Shown here piece after piece: positions 17,161-26,618 of a stretch of 32,645 nt of DNA (the stretch's first letter is position 1; every line of letters starts with the position of its first letter). The notes below the pieces were generated by a model, which saw only the letters and a list, made by a program, of their open reading frames with translations, searched no databases and was not told the DNA's origin. This DNA is from Novosphingobium sp. (GTDB taxonomy: Bacteria > Pseudomonadota > Alphaproteobacteria > Sphingomonadales > Sphingomonadaceae): assembly GCA_027490345.1 (NCBI GenBank), contig JAIXYF010000250.1, positions 1 through 32,645 of the forward strand, in the 5' to 3' direction. Made by a program: the position numbers and the translations under genes.

Positions 17161-19566
17161 ATGAGCAACATCAGGCGCGCCGTCCTCACGGCATCCACCG
17201 CCATCGGCCTTGCCGGCATCGCGCACCCGGCCTTCGCCGCCGCCGACCAGGCAGCCGCCGCAGAGGAGGCCCCGGTTGGCGAAATCATCGTCACCGCCAA
17301 CAAGCGCAGTGAAAGCATCAGCAAGGTCGGCGCGAGCATTGTCGCGTTCGACACCTCGATGCTGGCAAACCGCAACATCGTGCGGCTGGACGAGCTGGCC
17401 AAGTCGGTTCCCAACCTCGCGCTCGCCCCATCGACGCACGGCACCCCGGTGTTCACGCTGCGCGGTATCGGCTTCAACTCGGACTCGCTCGGCGTCTATC
17501 CCGCGGTCAGCCTTTCGCTCGATCAGGCACCGATGCCCTTCCCGGTGCTGGCGGGCCACTCGATGTATGATCTGGAACGCGTCGAAGTGCTAAAGGGTCC
17601 GCAAGGCACCCTGTTCGGCCAGAACTCGACCGGCGGCGCGATCAACTTCGTCGCAGCCAAGCCGACCAAGGAACTGCAGGCCGGCTTCAACCTCGATTAT
17701 GGCCGCTTCAACGAAGTCCACGGCACGATGTATGTCAGCGGCCCCGTCAGCGAGACGGTCGGCATGCGCCTCGCGATCGATGCGATGCACCGCGACGACT
17801 GGCAGTACAACTTCACCCGCGACGACACGAACGGTGAGCAAAACTACATCGCCGCGCGCCTGATCACCGATTGGCAGGCTTCCGACACACTCAAGTTCGA
17901 GCTGAACCTCAATGGGTCGGTCGACCGTTCGGACCCGCAGGCGCTGCAGATCATCGCCTCGCTGCCGTCGAACCCTGCCGCCCCGACCCCTGAAGAACTG
18001 AACGCACCGCTTGCCCCGCGCGATCTGCGCGCGGCCAACTGGTCCAATCGCGGCCGCCGCGGCGTGGGCACCCAATCGGATACGGAATCGGCCCGTCCGC
18101 GCGGCAACCGCAAGATCATGCAGGCCTTCCTGCGCGGCGACCTCAACGTGACCGATGACATCACGCTGACCTCGATCACGACCTACAACCACCTCACGCA
18201 GAAGATGTCGTTCGACCTCGACGGTTCGCAATTCGAACTGGTCGACAACCCGCGCGGCGATGGCACGATCGACGACTTCAACCAGGAACTGCGCATCTCG
18301 AACGCTTCGGCCCCCGGCCAGCAGTTCCGCTGGACGCTGGGTGCCAACTACAACCACAGCAAGGTCTACGAACTCCAGATCATCACCTACGGCGACAACT
18401 CGCTGAGCAACGCAGGCACAAACTTCATCCACGAATCCGATGTGCGCAATCGCGGCCGGATGGACAACATCGCCGCCTTTGCGAACGGCGAATACGACAT
18501 TACCGACCAGCTGACCTTCAAGGCCGGCATCCGCTATACCAGCTCGAAGAACAAGAACCGCATGTGCGGTTCGGACACGACCGGCGACCAGCAGCTTTCG
18601 GCGCTGTTCCGCCTGCTGGGCAATCTGCTGGGCGGCAAGGACATCCCGATCGGTCCGGGGGACTGCATCTCGCTCAACGCGCAGAACCTGCCGGGTGATC
18701 CGATCAACATCACGCTCAAGGAAGACAACGTTTCCTGGCGCGCGGGGATCGATTTCAAGCCCAACTCGACCACGCTGCTCTATGCGAACATCTCGCGCGG
18801 GTACAAGGCAGGCGCCTTCCCCGTGATCACCGGTGCCACGCAGGAAGTGTTCACGCCGGCCAAGCAGGAATCCGTCACGTCGTATGAAGCGGGCGTGAAG
18901 ACCCGTCTGCTGAACAACGCTGTCTCGTTCGCTGGCGCCGTGTTCTATCAGGATTACCGCGACAAGCAGATCCAGGGCACGGTGAACACCGCGCTGTTCG
19001 GCCTGCTGCAGCGGCTCGACAACGTGCCCAAGTCGCACATCTTCGGCGTCGAGGCCGAACTCGTGGTGCGGCCGACGGCCGGGCTCACGCTTTCGGGTTC
19101 GGCCAGCTACCTCAAGACCAAGGTCGACGAATATTCGGGCATCACCGTGTTCGGCGATCAGCGCAACTTTGCCGGCAGCCGCCTGCCCTTCGCGCCGACG
19201 TGGTCGCTGACCGGCGACATCGACTACCGCGTGCAGACCAGCTCGGGCGGCGAAGTCTTTGCCGGCGTGGGCGTGAACTATCGCACGTATCAGGACGCCT
19301 ATATCGCGGGCAGCCAGCTGCAAATCCCCAATAACGGGGTGAACCGCTGGATCGACCGCACCGCCTTCCGGATCGACGGCTATGCGCTGGTCGATACGCG
19401 CCTGGGCTATACCTTCCCGGGTGAGAAGCTGACCGTCTCGGCCTGGGGCAAGAACGTGTTCAACACCTTCAACGTCCAGAACAAGATCTCGTACAACAAC
19501 ATCATCACCCAGGCGACCGGCATGCCGGCAACCTACGGTGTCTCTTTCCGGGTGCGCTTCAACTAA
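17161..19566 (+). CDS. TonB-dependent receptor
   Basis: signal peptide, EIIVTANKRSESISKVGASI TonB box/plug, VEVLKGPQGTLFGQNSTGGAINFV, C-terminal beta-barrel ending GVSFRVRFN; RBS aaaggagag. Confidence 0.96.
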   Translation: MSNIRRAVLTASTAIGLAGIAHPAFAAADQAAAAEEAPVGEIIVTANKRSESISKVGASIVAFDTSMLANRNIVRLDELAKSVPNLALAPSTHGTPVFTLRGIGFNSDSLGVYPAVSLSLDQAPMPFPVLAGHSMYDLERVEVLKGPQGTLFGQNSTGGAINFVAAKPTKELQAGFNLDYGRFNEVHGTMYVSGPVSETVGMRLAIDAMHRDDWQYNFTRDDTNGEQNYIAARLITDWQASDTLKFELNLNGSVDRSDPQALQIIASLPSNPAAPTPEELNAPLAPRDLRAANWSNRGRRGVGTQSDTESARPRGNRKIMQAFLRGDLNVTDDITLTSITTYNHLTQKMSFDLDGSQFELVDNPRGDGTIDDFNQELRISNASAPGQQFRWTLGANYNHSKVYELQIITYGDNSLSNAGTNFIHESDVRNRGRMDNIAAFANGEYDITDQLTFKAGIRYTSSKNKNRMCGSDTTGDQQLSALFRLLGNLLGGKDIPIGPGDCISLNAQNLPGDPINITLKEDNVSWRAGIDFKPNSTTLLYANISRGYKAGAFPVITGATQEVFTPAKQESVTSYEAGVKTRLLNNAVSFAGAVFYQDYRDKQIQGTVNTALFGLLQRLDNVPKSHIFGVEAELVVRPTAGLTLSGSASYLKTKVDEYSGITVFGDQRNFAGSRLPFAPTWSLTGDIDYRVQTSSGGEVFAGVGVNYRTYQDAYIAGSQLQIPNNGVNRWIDRTAFRIDGYALVDTRLGYTFPGEKLTVSAWGKNVFNTFNVQNKISYNNIITQATGMPATYGVSFRVRFN

Positions 19567-19583
19567 GCACCTGCTGCAAATGG

Positions 19584-19615
19584 GGGAGCAGTGCCGGTGG
19601 CGCTGCTCCCTTTTT
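19584..19615 (+). terminator. Rho-independent terminator after the TonB-dependent receptor gene
   Basis: GGGAGCAG tgccggtggcg CTGCTCCC followed by TTTTT. Confidence 0.88.
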
Positions 19616-19658
19616 GCTGTTTATCGTCTCTGTCCCATTGTCAGTTCGAAGGGTTCCC

Positions 19659-21221
19659 ATGTCCTCGCAAACCCATCCTGATCCCGTGATCGCGCGCGCC
19701 CGCGCGCAATCGCTTTCCGCCATGCTTGCGCGCGCGGCAGAAAGGCATGGGGATAAGACCGCGATCATCTGCGGAGACGTGACGTGGAGCTATGCGGACT
19801 TTCACCGCGAGATCGAGCGGCTGGCCGCAGGGATCAGGCAGCTGGGCGTAGAGCCGGGCGAGCGCATCGCGATCCTCGCGCGCAATAGCCATGCCTTCAT
19901 CGCGCTGCGCTTTGCCATCGCGCGGGCGGATGCGGTGCTGGTGCCGATCAACTTCATGCTCAATGCCGAAGACGTGCGCTATATCCTTGATCATTCTGGC
20001 GCGCGGGTGCTGTTTCTGGACGAAACGACGCTTGAGACCGGGCTTGCCGCGCGCAGCGATGCGGCGAGCCATATGTTCGGCATTCCCGGCGAACATGCGC
20101 CGCCCCCGGCAGGCGTACCCGCATGGACCGATCTGCTGAACGATGCCCCCCTCCCCCCGCAGGAGCGCGGCGGCGAGGACTTGCTGCAGATCGTCTATAC
20201 CAGCGGCACGGAATCGCGGCCCAAGGGCGCGATGCTTTCGCACAACGCGGTGCTGTGGGAATACCAGAGCTGCATCATCGATTGCGAATGGACGGCGAGT
20301 ACGGTGGCGCTCCATGCCATGCCGCTGTTCCACTGTGCGCAGCTCGATTGCATGATCGGCCCGGCGCTCCATGTCGGCGCCACGAACATCATCACCGGAT
20401 CGCCTGCCGCAGACAATGTGTTGCACCTGCTGGCGCAGCATAAGGCAAACTCGTTCTTCGCGCCGCCCACGGTGTGGATCTCGCTGCTGCGCTCACCCCT
20501 CATGGACAGCTACGATCTCTCCGCGCTGGAAAAGGGCTATTACGGCGCCTCGATTATGCCGGTCGAAGTGCTGCGCGAAATGAACGCGCGCATTCCTAAG
20601 CTGAGGTTGTGGAACCTCTATGGCCAGACCGAGATTGCGCCGGTGGCCACGATCCTGTTTCCCGAAGAGCACGCGGCGCGCCTCGGCTCAGCCGGGCGGC
20701 CAACGCTGCATGTCGAAACGCGGATCGTGGATGATGCGATGAACCCGGTGGCGCCCGGCGAAGTGGGCGAGATCGTCCACCGCTCGCCGCAATTGCTCAG
20801 CGGATACTGGAACGATCCCGTGCGCACGGCAGAGGCCTTTGCGGGCGGCTGGTTCCACAGCGGCGATCTGGGCGTTGCGGACGAAGCCGGGTACATCACC
20901 GTGGTCGACCGCAAGAAGGACATGATCAAAACGGGCGGCGAAAACGTCGCCTCACGCGAGGTGGAGGAAGTGCTTTATCAGCACGTCGCCATCAGCGAAG
21001 TGGCGGTGATCGGCATGCCGGACCCGAAGTGGATCGAGGCCGTGACTGCCGTGATCGTGCTGCGCGATGGGCATACGCTCGATGAAGCAGGCGTTCTGGC
21101 GCACTGCGCGGAGCATCTCTCCGCGTTCAAGGCGCCGAAGAAAGTCGTGTTTGCGCAGACCCTTCCTCGCAACGCGAGCGGCAAGATCCTCAAACGCGAA
21201 CTTAGGCTCTCGCTGCTTTAG
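19659..21221 (+). CDS. acyl-CoA synthetase (AMP-forming, FadD-like)
   Basis: P-loop IVYTSGTESRPKGAMLSH, NLYGQTE, GYWNDPVRTAEAFAGGWFHSGDLG, DRKKDMIKTGGENV. Confidence 0.93.
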   Translation: MSSQTHPDPVIARARAQSLSAMLARAAERHGDKTAIICGDVTWSYADFHREIERLAAGIRQLGVEPGERIAILARNSHAFIALRFAIARADAVLVPINFMLNAEDVRYILDHSGARVLFLDETTLETGLAARSDAASHMFGIPGEHAPPPAGVPAWTDLLNDAPLPPQERGGEDLLQIVYTSGTESRPKGAMLSHNAVLWEYQSCIIDCEWTASTVALHAMPLFHCAQLDCMIGPALHVGATNIITGSPAADNVLHLLAQHKANSFFAPPTVWISLLRSPLMDSYDLSALEKGYYGASIMPVEVLREMNARIPKLRLWNLYGQTEIAPVATILFPEEHAARLGSAGRPTLHVETRIVDDAMNPVAPGEVGEIVHRSPQLLSGYWNDPVRTAEAFAGGWFHSGDLGVADEAGYITVVDRKKDMIKTGGENVASREVEEVLYQHVAISEVAVIGMPDPKWIEAVTAVIVLRDGHTLDEAGVLAHCAEHLSAFKAPKKVVFAQTLPRNASGKILKRELRLSLL

Positions 21222-21243
21222 GCGCTGAGCCCATCCCTTGGGA

Positions 21244-21276
21244 CCGTTGGCCCGGACTGGGCTCCGGGCCTTGGCT
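21244..21276 (+). repeat. degenerate left copy of the palindromic repeat (also terminator-like hairpin)
   Basis: ccgttggcccggactgggctccgggccttggct; hairpin GGCCCGGA-ctgggc-TCCGGGCC; same flanks (CGT..G..CTTGGCT) as 726-757. Confidence 0.65.
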
Positions 21277-21304
21277 GTTGTTTTATCACGTCGCGCGAGC
21301 ACAC

Positions 21305-21336
21305 CAGCCAAGGCCCGTATCAAGCACAGGCCGACG
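21305..21336 (-). repeat. degenerate right copy of the palindromic repeat
   Basis: reverse complement CGTCGGCCTGTGCTTGATACGGGCCTTGGCT matches CGTCGCCCCGTGCTTGACACGGGGCTTGGCT (727-757) at 27/31. Confidence 0.8.
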
Positions 21337-21377
21337 AAACGTGCTTGAATAAGGAACCGAGCTTCAGTTCCGCCATA

Positions 21378-22118
21378 CTACGCCGCGAGATATTCCCCGC
21401 CTGTGACGAACACCACCTGCCCCTGAATCATCGCGGCCGAAGGGCTGGCGAGGTATTCGATCAGGCTGCAATAGTCGTCGTGCGTCACGTTGCGCCCGCT
21501 GGGGCTGGCGGCAGCGGCGGCCTGCAGGATTTCCTCGGTCTTCTCGCCATAAACCTGCCGCAGCGCTTCGGTATCGACCGCGCTGGGGGCGACGCAGTTG
21601 GCCCGCACGCCGAGCGGTGCCAGTTCGCGCGCCAGATAGCGGATCAGGCTTTCCGCGAGCGATTTGCCCGCGCCGACCGCCGCGTAGTTCGGGATCACGA
21701 CGCGGCTGCCCCGGCTGGAGAGGAAGAACACCGTGCTGCCACGGCGGAACAGCGGCACGGCGGGCTGCACGAGATAGACGAGCGCGGTGCCATTGAGGTT
21801 GATCGCCTCGGTGAAGGCCGCCGGATCGATGGTCAGGAGCGGTTCGGGAAGCACTTTCACCGCGCAGTGGACAAGCTGGTCGAGCCGGTCGGTCTGCGCA
21901 GCGACAGCGGCCACAACGGCCTGCGCGCCTTCAGGCGTGCTCACATCGCCCTGGATCAGATGACAGCGTGCGCCGAGCGCCTCGATCTCCTGCTTGGCGC
22001 TATCTGCCGAGGCCTGATCCGCGCGGAAATTCAGGAACACATCGGTATCCTGCTTGGCAAAGCGCTTGGCGATGGCGAGGCCGATACCCTTGGTACCGCC
22101 AGTGACGAGAATGGCCAT
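21378..22118 (-). CDS. SDR family oxidoreductase
   Basis: AILVTGGTKGIGLAIAKRF cofactor motif, YLVQPAVPLF, SSRGSRVVIPNYAAVGAGKSLAE active-site region, C-terminal GQVVFVTGGEYL. Confidence 0.9.
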   Translation of the reverse strand: MAILVTGGTKGIGLAIAKRFAKQDTDVFLNFRADQASADSAKQEIEALGARCHLIQGDVSTPEGAQAVVAAVAAQTDRLDQLVHCAVKVLPEPLLTIDPAAFTEAINLNGTALVYLVQPAVPLFRRGSTVFFLSSRGSRVVIPNYAAVGAGKSLAESLIRYLARELAPLGVRANCVAPSAVDTEALRQVYGEKTEEILQAAAAASPSGRNVTHDDYCSLIEYLASPSAAMIQGQVVFVTGGEYLAA

Positions 22119-22130
22119 GCCCCCGCCCCC

Positions 22131-22448
22131 TCAGCCGTCGTGACCGATGGAGGACACGAGCGAGACTCCGAAGCGTTCGATCATCCCGCCTGCATCGGCC
22201 CGCAGCGCCAGCCATTCCGGGGTCTGCTCGTCGCGCTCCATCGCGGCCTTGTCGGCCCAGGTCATGATCGCGAAGCGGTAGGCTCCCGCTTCTGCGCCTT
22301 CCAGGCCTTCGGCCACGAGGATGGTTTCAAGGCTGGTGAGGTTGGGCAGCGCGCGCGCCAGCGGGGCGTGGGAAGTGGCATAGGCGGTTTCGAAGGCATC
22401 GCGGTCTTCGGGCTTGGGCGCCGACCACACGGCAACGAGCTTGAGCAT
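22131..22448 (-). CDS. EthD domain protein
   Basis: 106 aa MLKLVAVWSAPKPEDRDAFETAYATSHAPLARALPNLT dimeric alpha-beta barrel / EthD pattern. Confidence 0.75.
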   Translation of the reverse strand: MLKLVAVWSAPKPEDRDAFETAYATSHAPLARALPNLTSLETILVAEGLEGAEAGAYRFAIMTWADKAAMERDEQTPEWLALRADAGGMIERFGVSLVSSIGHDG

Positions 22449-22525
22449 CTGTTCTCTCCCGCGGCGCATTCCTGTGGTGGGGCGATCCTGCCAAGCACCC
22501 TTTGCGCCTTCGGCATGCAGGCTAC

Positions 22526-22539
22526 CAAACAAGTGTTTG
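22526..22539. promoter_or_regulatory. candidate TetR/PsrA-like operator palindrome in the EthD/P450 divergent intergenic region
   Basis: CAAACAAGTGTTTG, a perfect CAAAC-N4-GTTTG palindrome between gene starts 22448(-) and 22595(+). Confidence 0.55.
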
Positions 22540-22594
22540 CTATGGCAAGGGTGCGATGATAGCCAAACGGCCTGTCCGGAGCTTTTTTATCACC

Positions 22595-23839
22595 ATGCCC
22601 ACCGCCGTCCCTGCCGCCGCTCTCATCTTCGATCCGCGCGATCCCGATGTTATCCAGCGCCCGCTGGAAACCTTGCTGCGCTTGCAGGCCGAAGATCCGG
22701 TGCATTGGTCGCCGCTGCTCAAAGGCTGGGTACTGACCCGGCACGATGACGTGAAATCCGTGCAGATGAACAGCGGGATCACGTCGGACCGGCTGACCCC
22801 GTTCTTCGAAAGCCAGCAGGGCGCAGAACGCGCACGGCTGAATGATCTGATCCGCTACTTGAACACTTGGGTCGTATTCAAGGATCCGCCCGATCACACC
22901 CGACTGCGCACCCTGCTCAACAAGGTCGTGACGCCGGCGGTCATGCGCGATCTGGAAAGCGGCATCACCGAGCTGGCCGACGGGCTGCTCGACAGGATCG
23001 CGGCCCATGATGACGGCCGTTTCGAGTGCATCAGCGAATTTGCCAATCCCCTGCCCGCCAGCGTGATCATGGACCTGCTCGGCGTGCCGCGCGAAGACAT
23101 GGAGGCGCTGCGCGATTGGTCGATGCAATTGCAGCCCTTCCTGGGCAACGCCACCAGCACCGGCGACAAGTATGAAACCGGGCGCGCCGGGATTGTGGCC
23201 ATGGCCGACTATTTCCGCGATGCTGCGCGGCAACGCAAGGCCCAGCCGCGCGGCGATGTGATCTCGCACTTCGTGATGCTGCAGCAATCGGCGCAGATTA
23301 CCGAGGATGAACTGATCGGATCGTGCATCCTGTTCCTGTTTGCGGGGCACGAGACGACCACTAACCTCATCGGCAACGGCATCCGCATGTTGCTGGAAAA
23401 TCCGGACGAAAAGGCCAAGCTGGTCGCTGACCCGACGCTCGCCGCCAATGCGGTGGAAGAAATGCTGCGCTTCGAAGGCCCCACCGGCGCGGTGGTGCGC
23501 GTGGTGAAGGCGCCGTTCGAAATGCGCGGCAAGCGGCTGGAACAGGGCGACCGGGTTTATGCCATGGTCAATGCGGCCAATCACGATCCCGCCGTGTTCG
23601 AAGAGGCAGCGCGCTTCGATATCGGCCGCTCGCCCAACCGGCACCTGACGTTCAACCATGGCATCCACTTCTGCCTCGGCGCGCCGCTGGCCCGGGCCGA
23701 GGCGCGCATCGCCATAAACCGCTTTTTCGCGCGCTTCCCCAATGCCGCCATGGCGACAGACACCGTGGAATACATGGACACGCTGACCATGCGCGGCGTG
23801 CGCGAAATGCCGATGGTGACGGGAGAGGCCGTGCAATGA
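22595..23839 (+). CDS. cytochrome P450
   Basis: I-helix FLFAGHETTTN, EEMLR (ExxR), heme loop LTFNHGIHFCLGAPLARAEARIAI. Confidence 0.95.
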   Translation: MPTAVPAAALIFDPRDPDVIQRPLETLLRLQAEDPVHWSPLLKGWVLTRHDDVKSVQMNSGITSDRLTPFFESQQGAERARLNDLIRYLNTWVVFKDPPDHTRLRTLLNKVVTPAVMRDLESGITELADGLLDRIAAHDDGRFECISEFANPLPASVIMDLLGVPREDMEALRDWSMQLQPFLGNATSTGDKYETGRAGIVAMADYFRDAARQRKAQPRGDVISHFVMLQQSAQITEDELIGSCILFLFAGHETTTNLIGNGIRMLLENPDEKAKLVADPTLAANAVEEMLRFEGPTGAVVRVVKAPFEMRGKRLEQGDRVYAMVNAANHDPAVFEEAARFDIGRSPNRHLTFNHGIHFCLGAPLARAEARIAINRFFARFPNAAMATDTVEYMDTLTMRGVREMPMVTGEAVQ

Positions 23840-25371
23840 TCGAAGCGCCAGCGTTCGGAATGGCCAGCATCTGGGCCGCCCATGCGCGCTTTGCGCCGGA
23901 CAAGATCGCGGCCATCTGCGGAGAGGGGCGGCTGTCATGGGGCGATTTCGACAAGGGCACCGCGCGCGTCGCCCATGCGCTGATTGGCATGGGGATCACC
24001 CACGACGAGCCTGTCGCGCTGGTCATGACCAATTCGCTCGACATGCTGCAAGTGATGTTCGGCATCGTGCGTGCGGGCGCCTGCATGGTGCCGATCAGCG
24101 GCCTGCTGACCGGCGCGCAGATCGCCACGATGATGGCCGATAGCGGCGCGCGCACCGTGTTCGCCTCGGCCAGCAACCGTGCGCTGGTGGAAGGGGCAGA
24201 CCTGCCCGAAGATATCCGCCGGATCGCCATCGGCTTCGTCGGCGAAGGCTGGGAGGATGGCGAAGCACTGCTCGCCGCCGCGGCGGAGAGCGATCCGGGC
24301 GTGACCACCCGCCCCGAAGACCGCTTCAACATCATCTACAGTTCGGGCACCACCGGCCTGCCCAAGGGTATCGTGCAGAGCCACGGCGCACGCACGCACT
24401 TCGCGTGGTCCAACGCGCTGGAGCTGGGCATGACGCGGGGCAGCGTCACGCTCGTCACCACGGCGCTCTATTCGAACGGCACGATGTTCATGGTGCTCCC
24501 GCCGCTGCTGCTGGGCGCCACGGTGGTCATCATGGAGCAGTTCAGCCCGGCGGGCGCGCTGGCGTTGATCGAAAAACACCGCGTGACCCACGCCTTCATG
24601 GTGCCGACCCAGTGCATCGTGACGCTCGACGATCCGGCGCTGGGCCAGCACGATCTTTCCAGCCTGCAGGCGCTGCTTTCTGCCGGTTCAGCGCTACGGC
24701 CCGATACGCGCGAGGCAGTCATCGAGCACATGACGCCGAATGTTTACGAGCTCTACGGCTTCAGCGAAGGCTTTGCGACCATGCGGGGGCCGGGGGACAA
24801 CCCGCAGCGTCCCGGCGCGGTGGGCCGCCCGGTGATCGGTTTCGACATGCGCATTGTCAGTCATGACGACCGCGAGGCGCCGCGCGGCGAAGTGGGCGAA
24901 ATCGCGGGGCGCGGGCTTGGCATGATGGCAGGCTATCACAACCGGTCCGACCTCGATGCCGCGATCCTGTGGCACGACGACGCGGGCACGGCCTACTTGC
25001 GCAGCGGCGATATCGGCATGATCGACGAGGAAGGCTTCCTCCACATCGTCGACCGCAAGAAGGACATGATCCTTTCGGGGGGCTTCAACATTTTCCCTGC
25101 AGACCTTGAGGCGGTGATCGGCGCGCACCCGGACGTGCAGGACGTGACCGTGATCGGCATCCCGCACCCCAAGTGGGGTGAGACGCCGCTGGCGCTGGTG
25201 ATCCCGCGCGGTGCACCGGATGCAGCAGACCTGCTGGAATGGGCCAATGCCCGCCTTGCCAAGACACAGCGATTGGCGGGGCTGGAATTTCGCACCGAAT
25301 TCCCGCGCAATGCGCTGGGCAAAGTGCTGAAGCGCGAACTGCGCGCGCCGTGGTGGGATGAAGCGAAATGA
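23836..25371 (+). CDS. AMP-dependent synthetase/acyl-CoA ligase
   Basis: IIYSSGTTGLPKGIVQSHG, YGFSEG, YLRSGDIGMIDEEGFLHIVDRKKDMILSGGFNIFP; starts within the P450 stop (ATGA overlap). Confidence 0.94.
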   Translation: MIEAPAFGMASIWAAHARFAPDKIAAICGEGRLSWGDFDKGTARVAHALIGMGITHDEPVALVMTNSLDMLQVMFGIVRAGACMVPISGLLTGAQIATMMADSGARTVFASASNRALVEGADLPEDIRRIAIGFVGEGWEDGEALLAAAAESDPGVTTRPEDRFNIIYSSGTTGLPKGIVQSHGARTHFAWSNALELGMTRGSVTLVTTALYSNGTMFMVLPPLLLGATVVIMEQFSPAGALALIEKHRVTHAFMVPTQCIVTLDDPALGQHDLSSLQALLSAGSALRPDTREAVIEHMTPNVYELYGFSEGFATMRGPGDNPQRPGAVGRPVIGFDMRIVSHDDREAPRGEVGEIAGRGLGMMAGYHNRSDLDAAILWHDDAGTAYLRSGDIGMIDEEGFLHIVDRKKDMILSGGFNIFPADLEAVIGAHPDVQDVTVIGIPHPKWGETPLALVIPRGAPDAADLLEWANARLAKTQRLAGLEFRTEFPRNALGKVLKRELRAPWWDEAK

Positions 25372-26618
25372 CAGACGCCTATATCGTCGGCAGCTATTCA
25401 AGCGCTTTCGGCAAGTTCCCGGATCGCAGCCACAAAGACCTGACGCGCGAAGTCTATCTGGGCGTGCTGGCCGATGCGGGGCTGGCGAGCGGCAACGATA
25501 TCGGCATGGCCTGGTTCGGCAACTGCGGCATGTGGACCGATGGCCAGGGCAGCATTCGCGGGCAGGTCTGCCTCACCCCGCTGGTGCGCGAGGGGCTGTT
25601 TCCCGAGCGGGTGCCGGTAATCAACGTCGAAGGCGGCTGCGCCACGGCCTCCATCGCGCTGCACGGCGCGTGGAAGGATGTGCTCAGCGGCCAGACCGAT
25701 CTCAGCATCGCCATCGGCGTCGAAAAGACCTTCAATCCTGCAAGCCCCGAGCGCACCAAACAGCTCTTCGATGGCGGGATCGACCAATATGACCCCGAAG
25801 AATGGTTGTCTTACTACGCTGCCGCCGGAGAAGCTTCGGGCAAGCCGTTCGAGCCGGGCCCGGGCCGCACGATCTTCATGGATACTTATGCCATGCAGGC
25901 CGCCTGGCACATGCGCACCCATGGCACCACCGAGCGCCAGATCGCCATCGCCTGCGCCAAGAACCACACGGCGTCCGTGCACAATCCCAAGGCGCAATAC
26001 CGCTTTGCCCTGACACCCGAAGATGTGCTGGCGGACCGCCCGGTGAGCTGGCCCCTCACCCGTTCGATGTGCGCGCCCATCGGCGATGGCGCTGCCGCCG
26101 CGCTGGTCTGCTCTAGCGCCTGGCTGGCGCGCCAACCCGCCGCCGTGCGCGCCCGCGCCGTGCGCATTGCCGCCAGCACGATGACAGCTGGCAAGTATCG
26201 GCGGCTGGACGAGCCGGGCCTCTCGCAGCTCGCCGCGCAGCGCGCCTATAAGGCTGCGGGGCTGACGGCGCAGGACATTCAGGTGGCCGAAGTGCATGAT
26301 GCAACCTCGTTCTGCGAAATTTACCAGTCCGAAATGCTGGGCTTTTGCGGCATCGGCGAAGGCGGGCGGCTGGTGGAAAGCGGGGCCACGGCGCTGGGGG
26401 GTTCGATCCCGATCAACCTTTCGGGCGGGCTTGTCAGCAAAGGGCATCCGGTGGGCGCGACGGGCCTTTCGATGATCGACGAGCTGATGCTGCAATTGCG
26501 CGGCGAGGCTGGCCCCCGGCAGGTGAGCGGCGCGCGCCTTGCGCTTGCTGAAAACGGCGGCGGGGTGATGGGCTTCGACGAGGCGGCGTGCTCGGTAATG
26601 ATCCTGCAGAAGGATTGA
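25368..26618 (+). CDS. thiolase family protein (SCP2-thiolase/acetyl-CoA acetyltransferase-like)
   Basis: NVEGGCATASIALHGA nucleophilic Cys region, EVHDATSFCEIY, GGLVSKGHPVGATGLSMIDE. Confidence 0.9.
   Translation: MTDAYIVGSYSSAFGKFPDRSHKDLTREVYLGVLADAGLASGNDIGMAWFGNCGMWTDGQGSIRGQVCLTPLVREGLFPERVPVINVEGGCATASIALHGAWKDVLSGQTDLSIAIGVEKTFNPASPERTKQLFDGGIDQYDPEEWLSYYAAAGEASGKPFEPGPGRTIFMDTYAMQAAWHMRTHGTTERQIAIACAKNHTASVHNPKAQYRFALTPEDVLADRPVSWPLTRSMCAPIGDGAAAALVCSSAWLARQPAAVRARAVRIAASTMTAGKYRRLDEPGLSQLAAQRAYKAAGLTAQDIQVAEVHDATSFCEIYQSEMLGFCGIGEGGRLVESGATALGGSIPINLSGGLVSKGHPVGATGLSMIDELMLQLRGEAGPRQVSGARLALAENGGGVMGFDEAACSVMILQKD

Noticed and set aside
16012-17559. 515-aa minus strand ORF
   Set aside because: Shadow of the well-supported esterase and TonB receptor genes; no domain signature.
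17590-19323. 577-aa minus strand ORF
   Set aside because: Lies wholly antisense to the TonB-dependent receptor; no recognisable motifs.
22262-23938. 558-aa minus strand ORF
   Set aside because: Antisense to the P450 gene, which has all its catalytic motifs; considered a shadow ORF.
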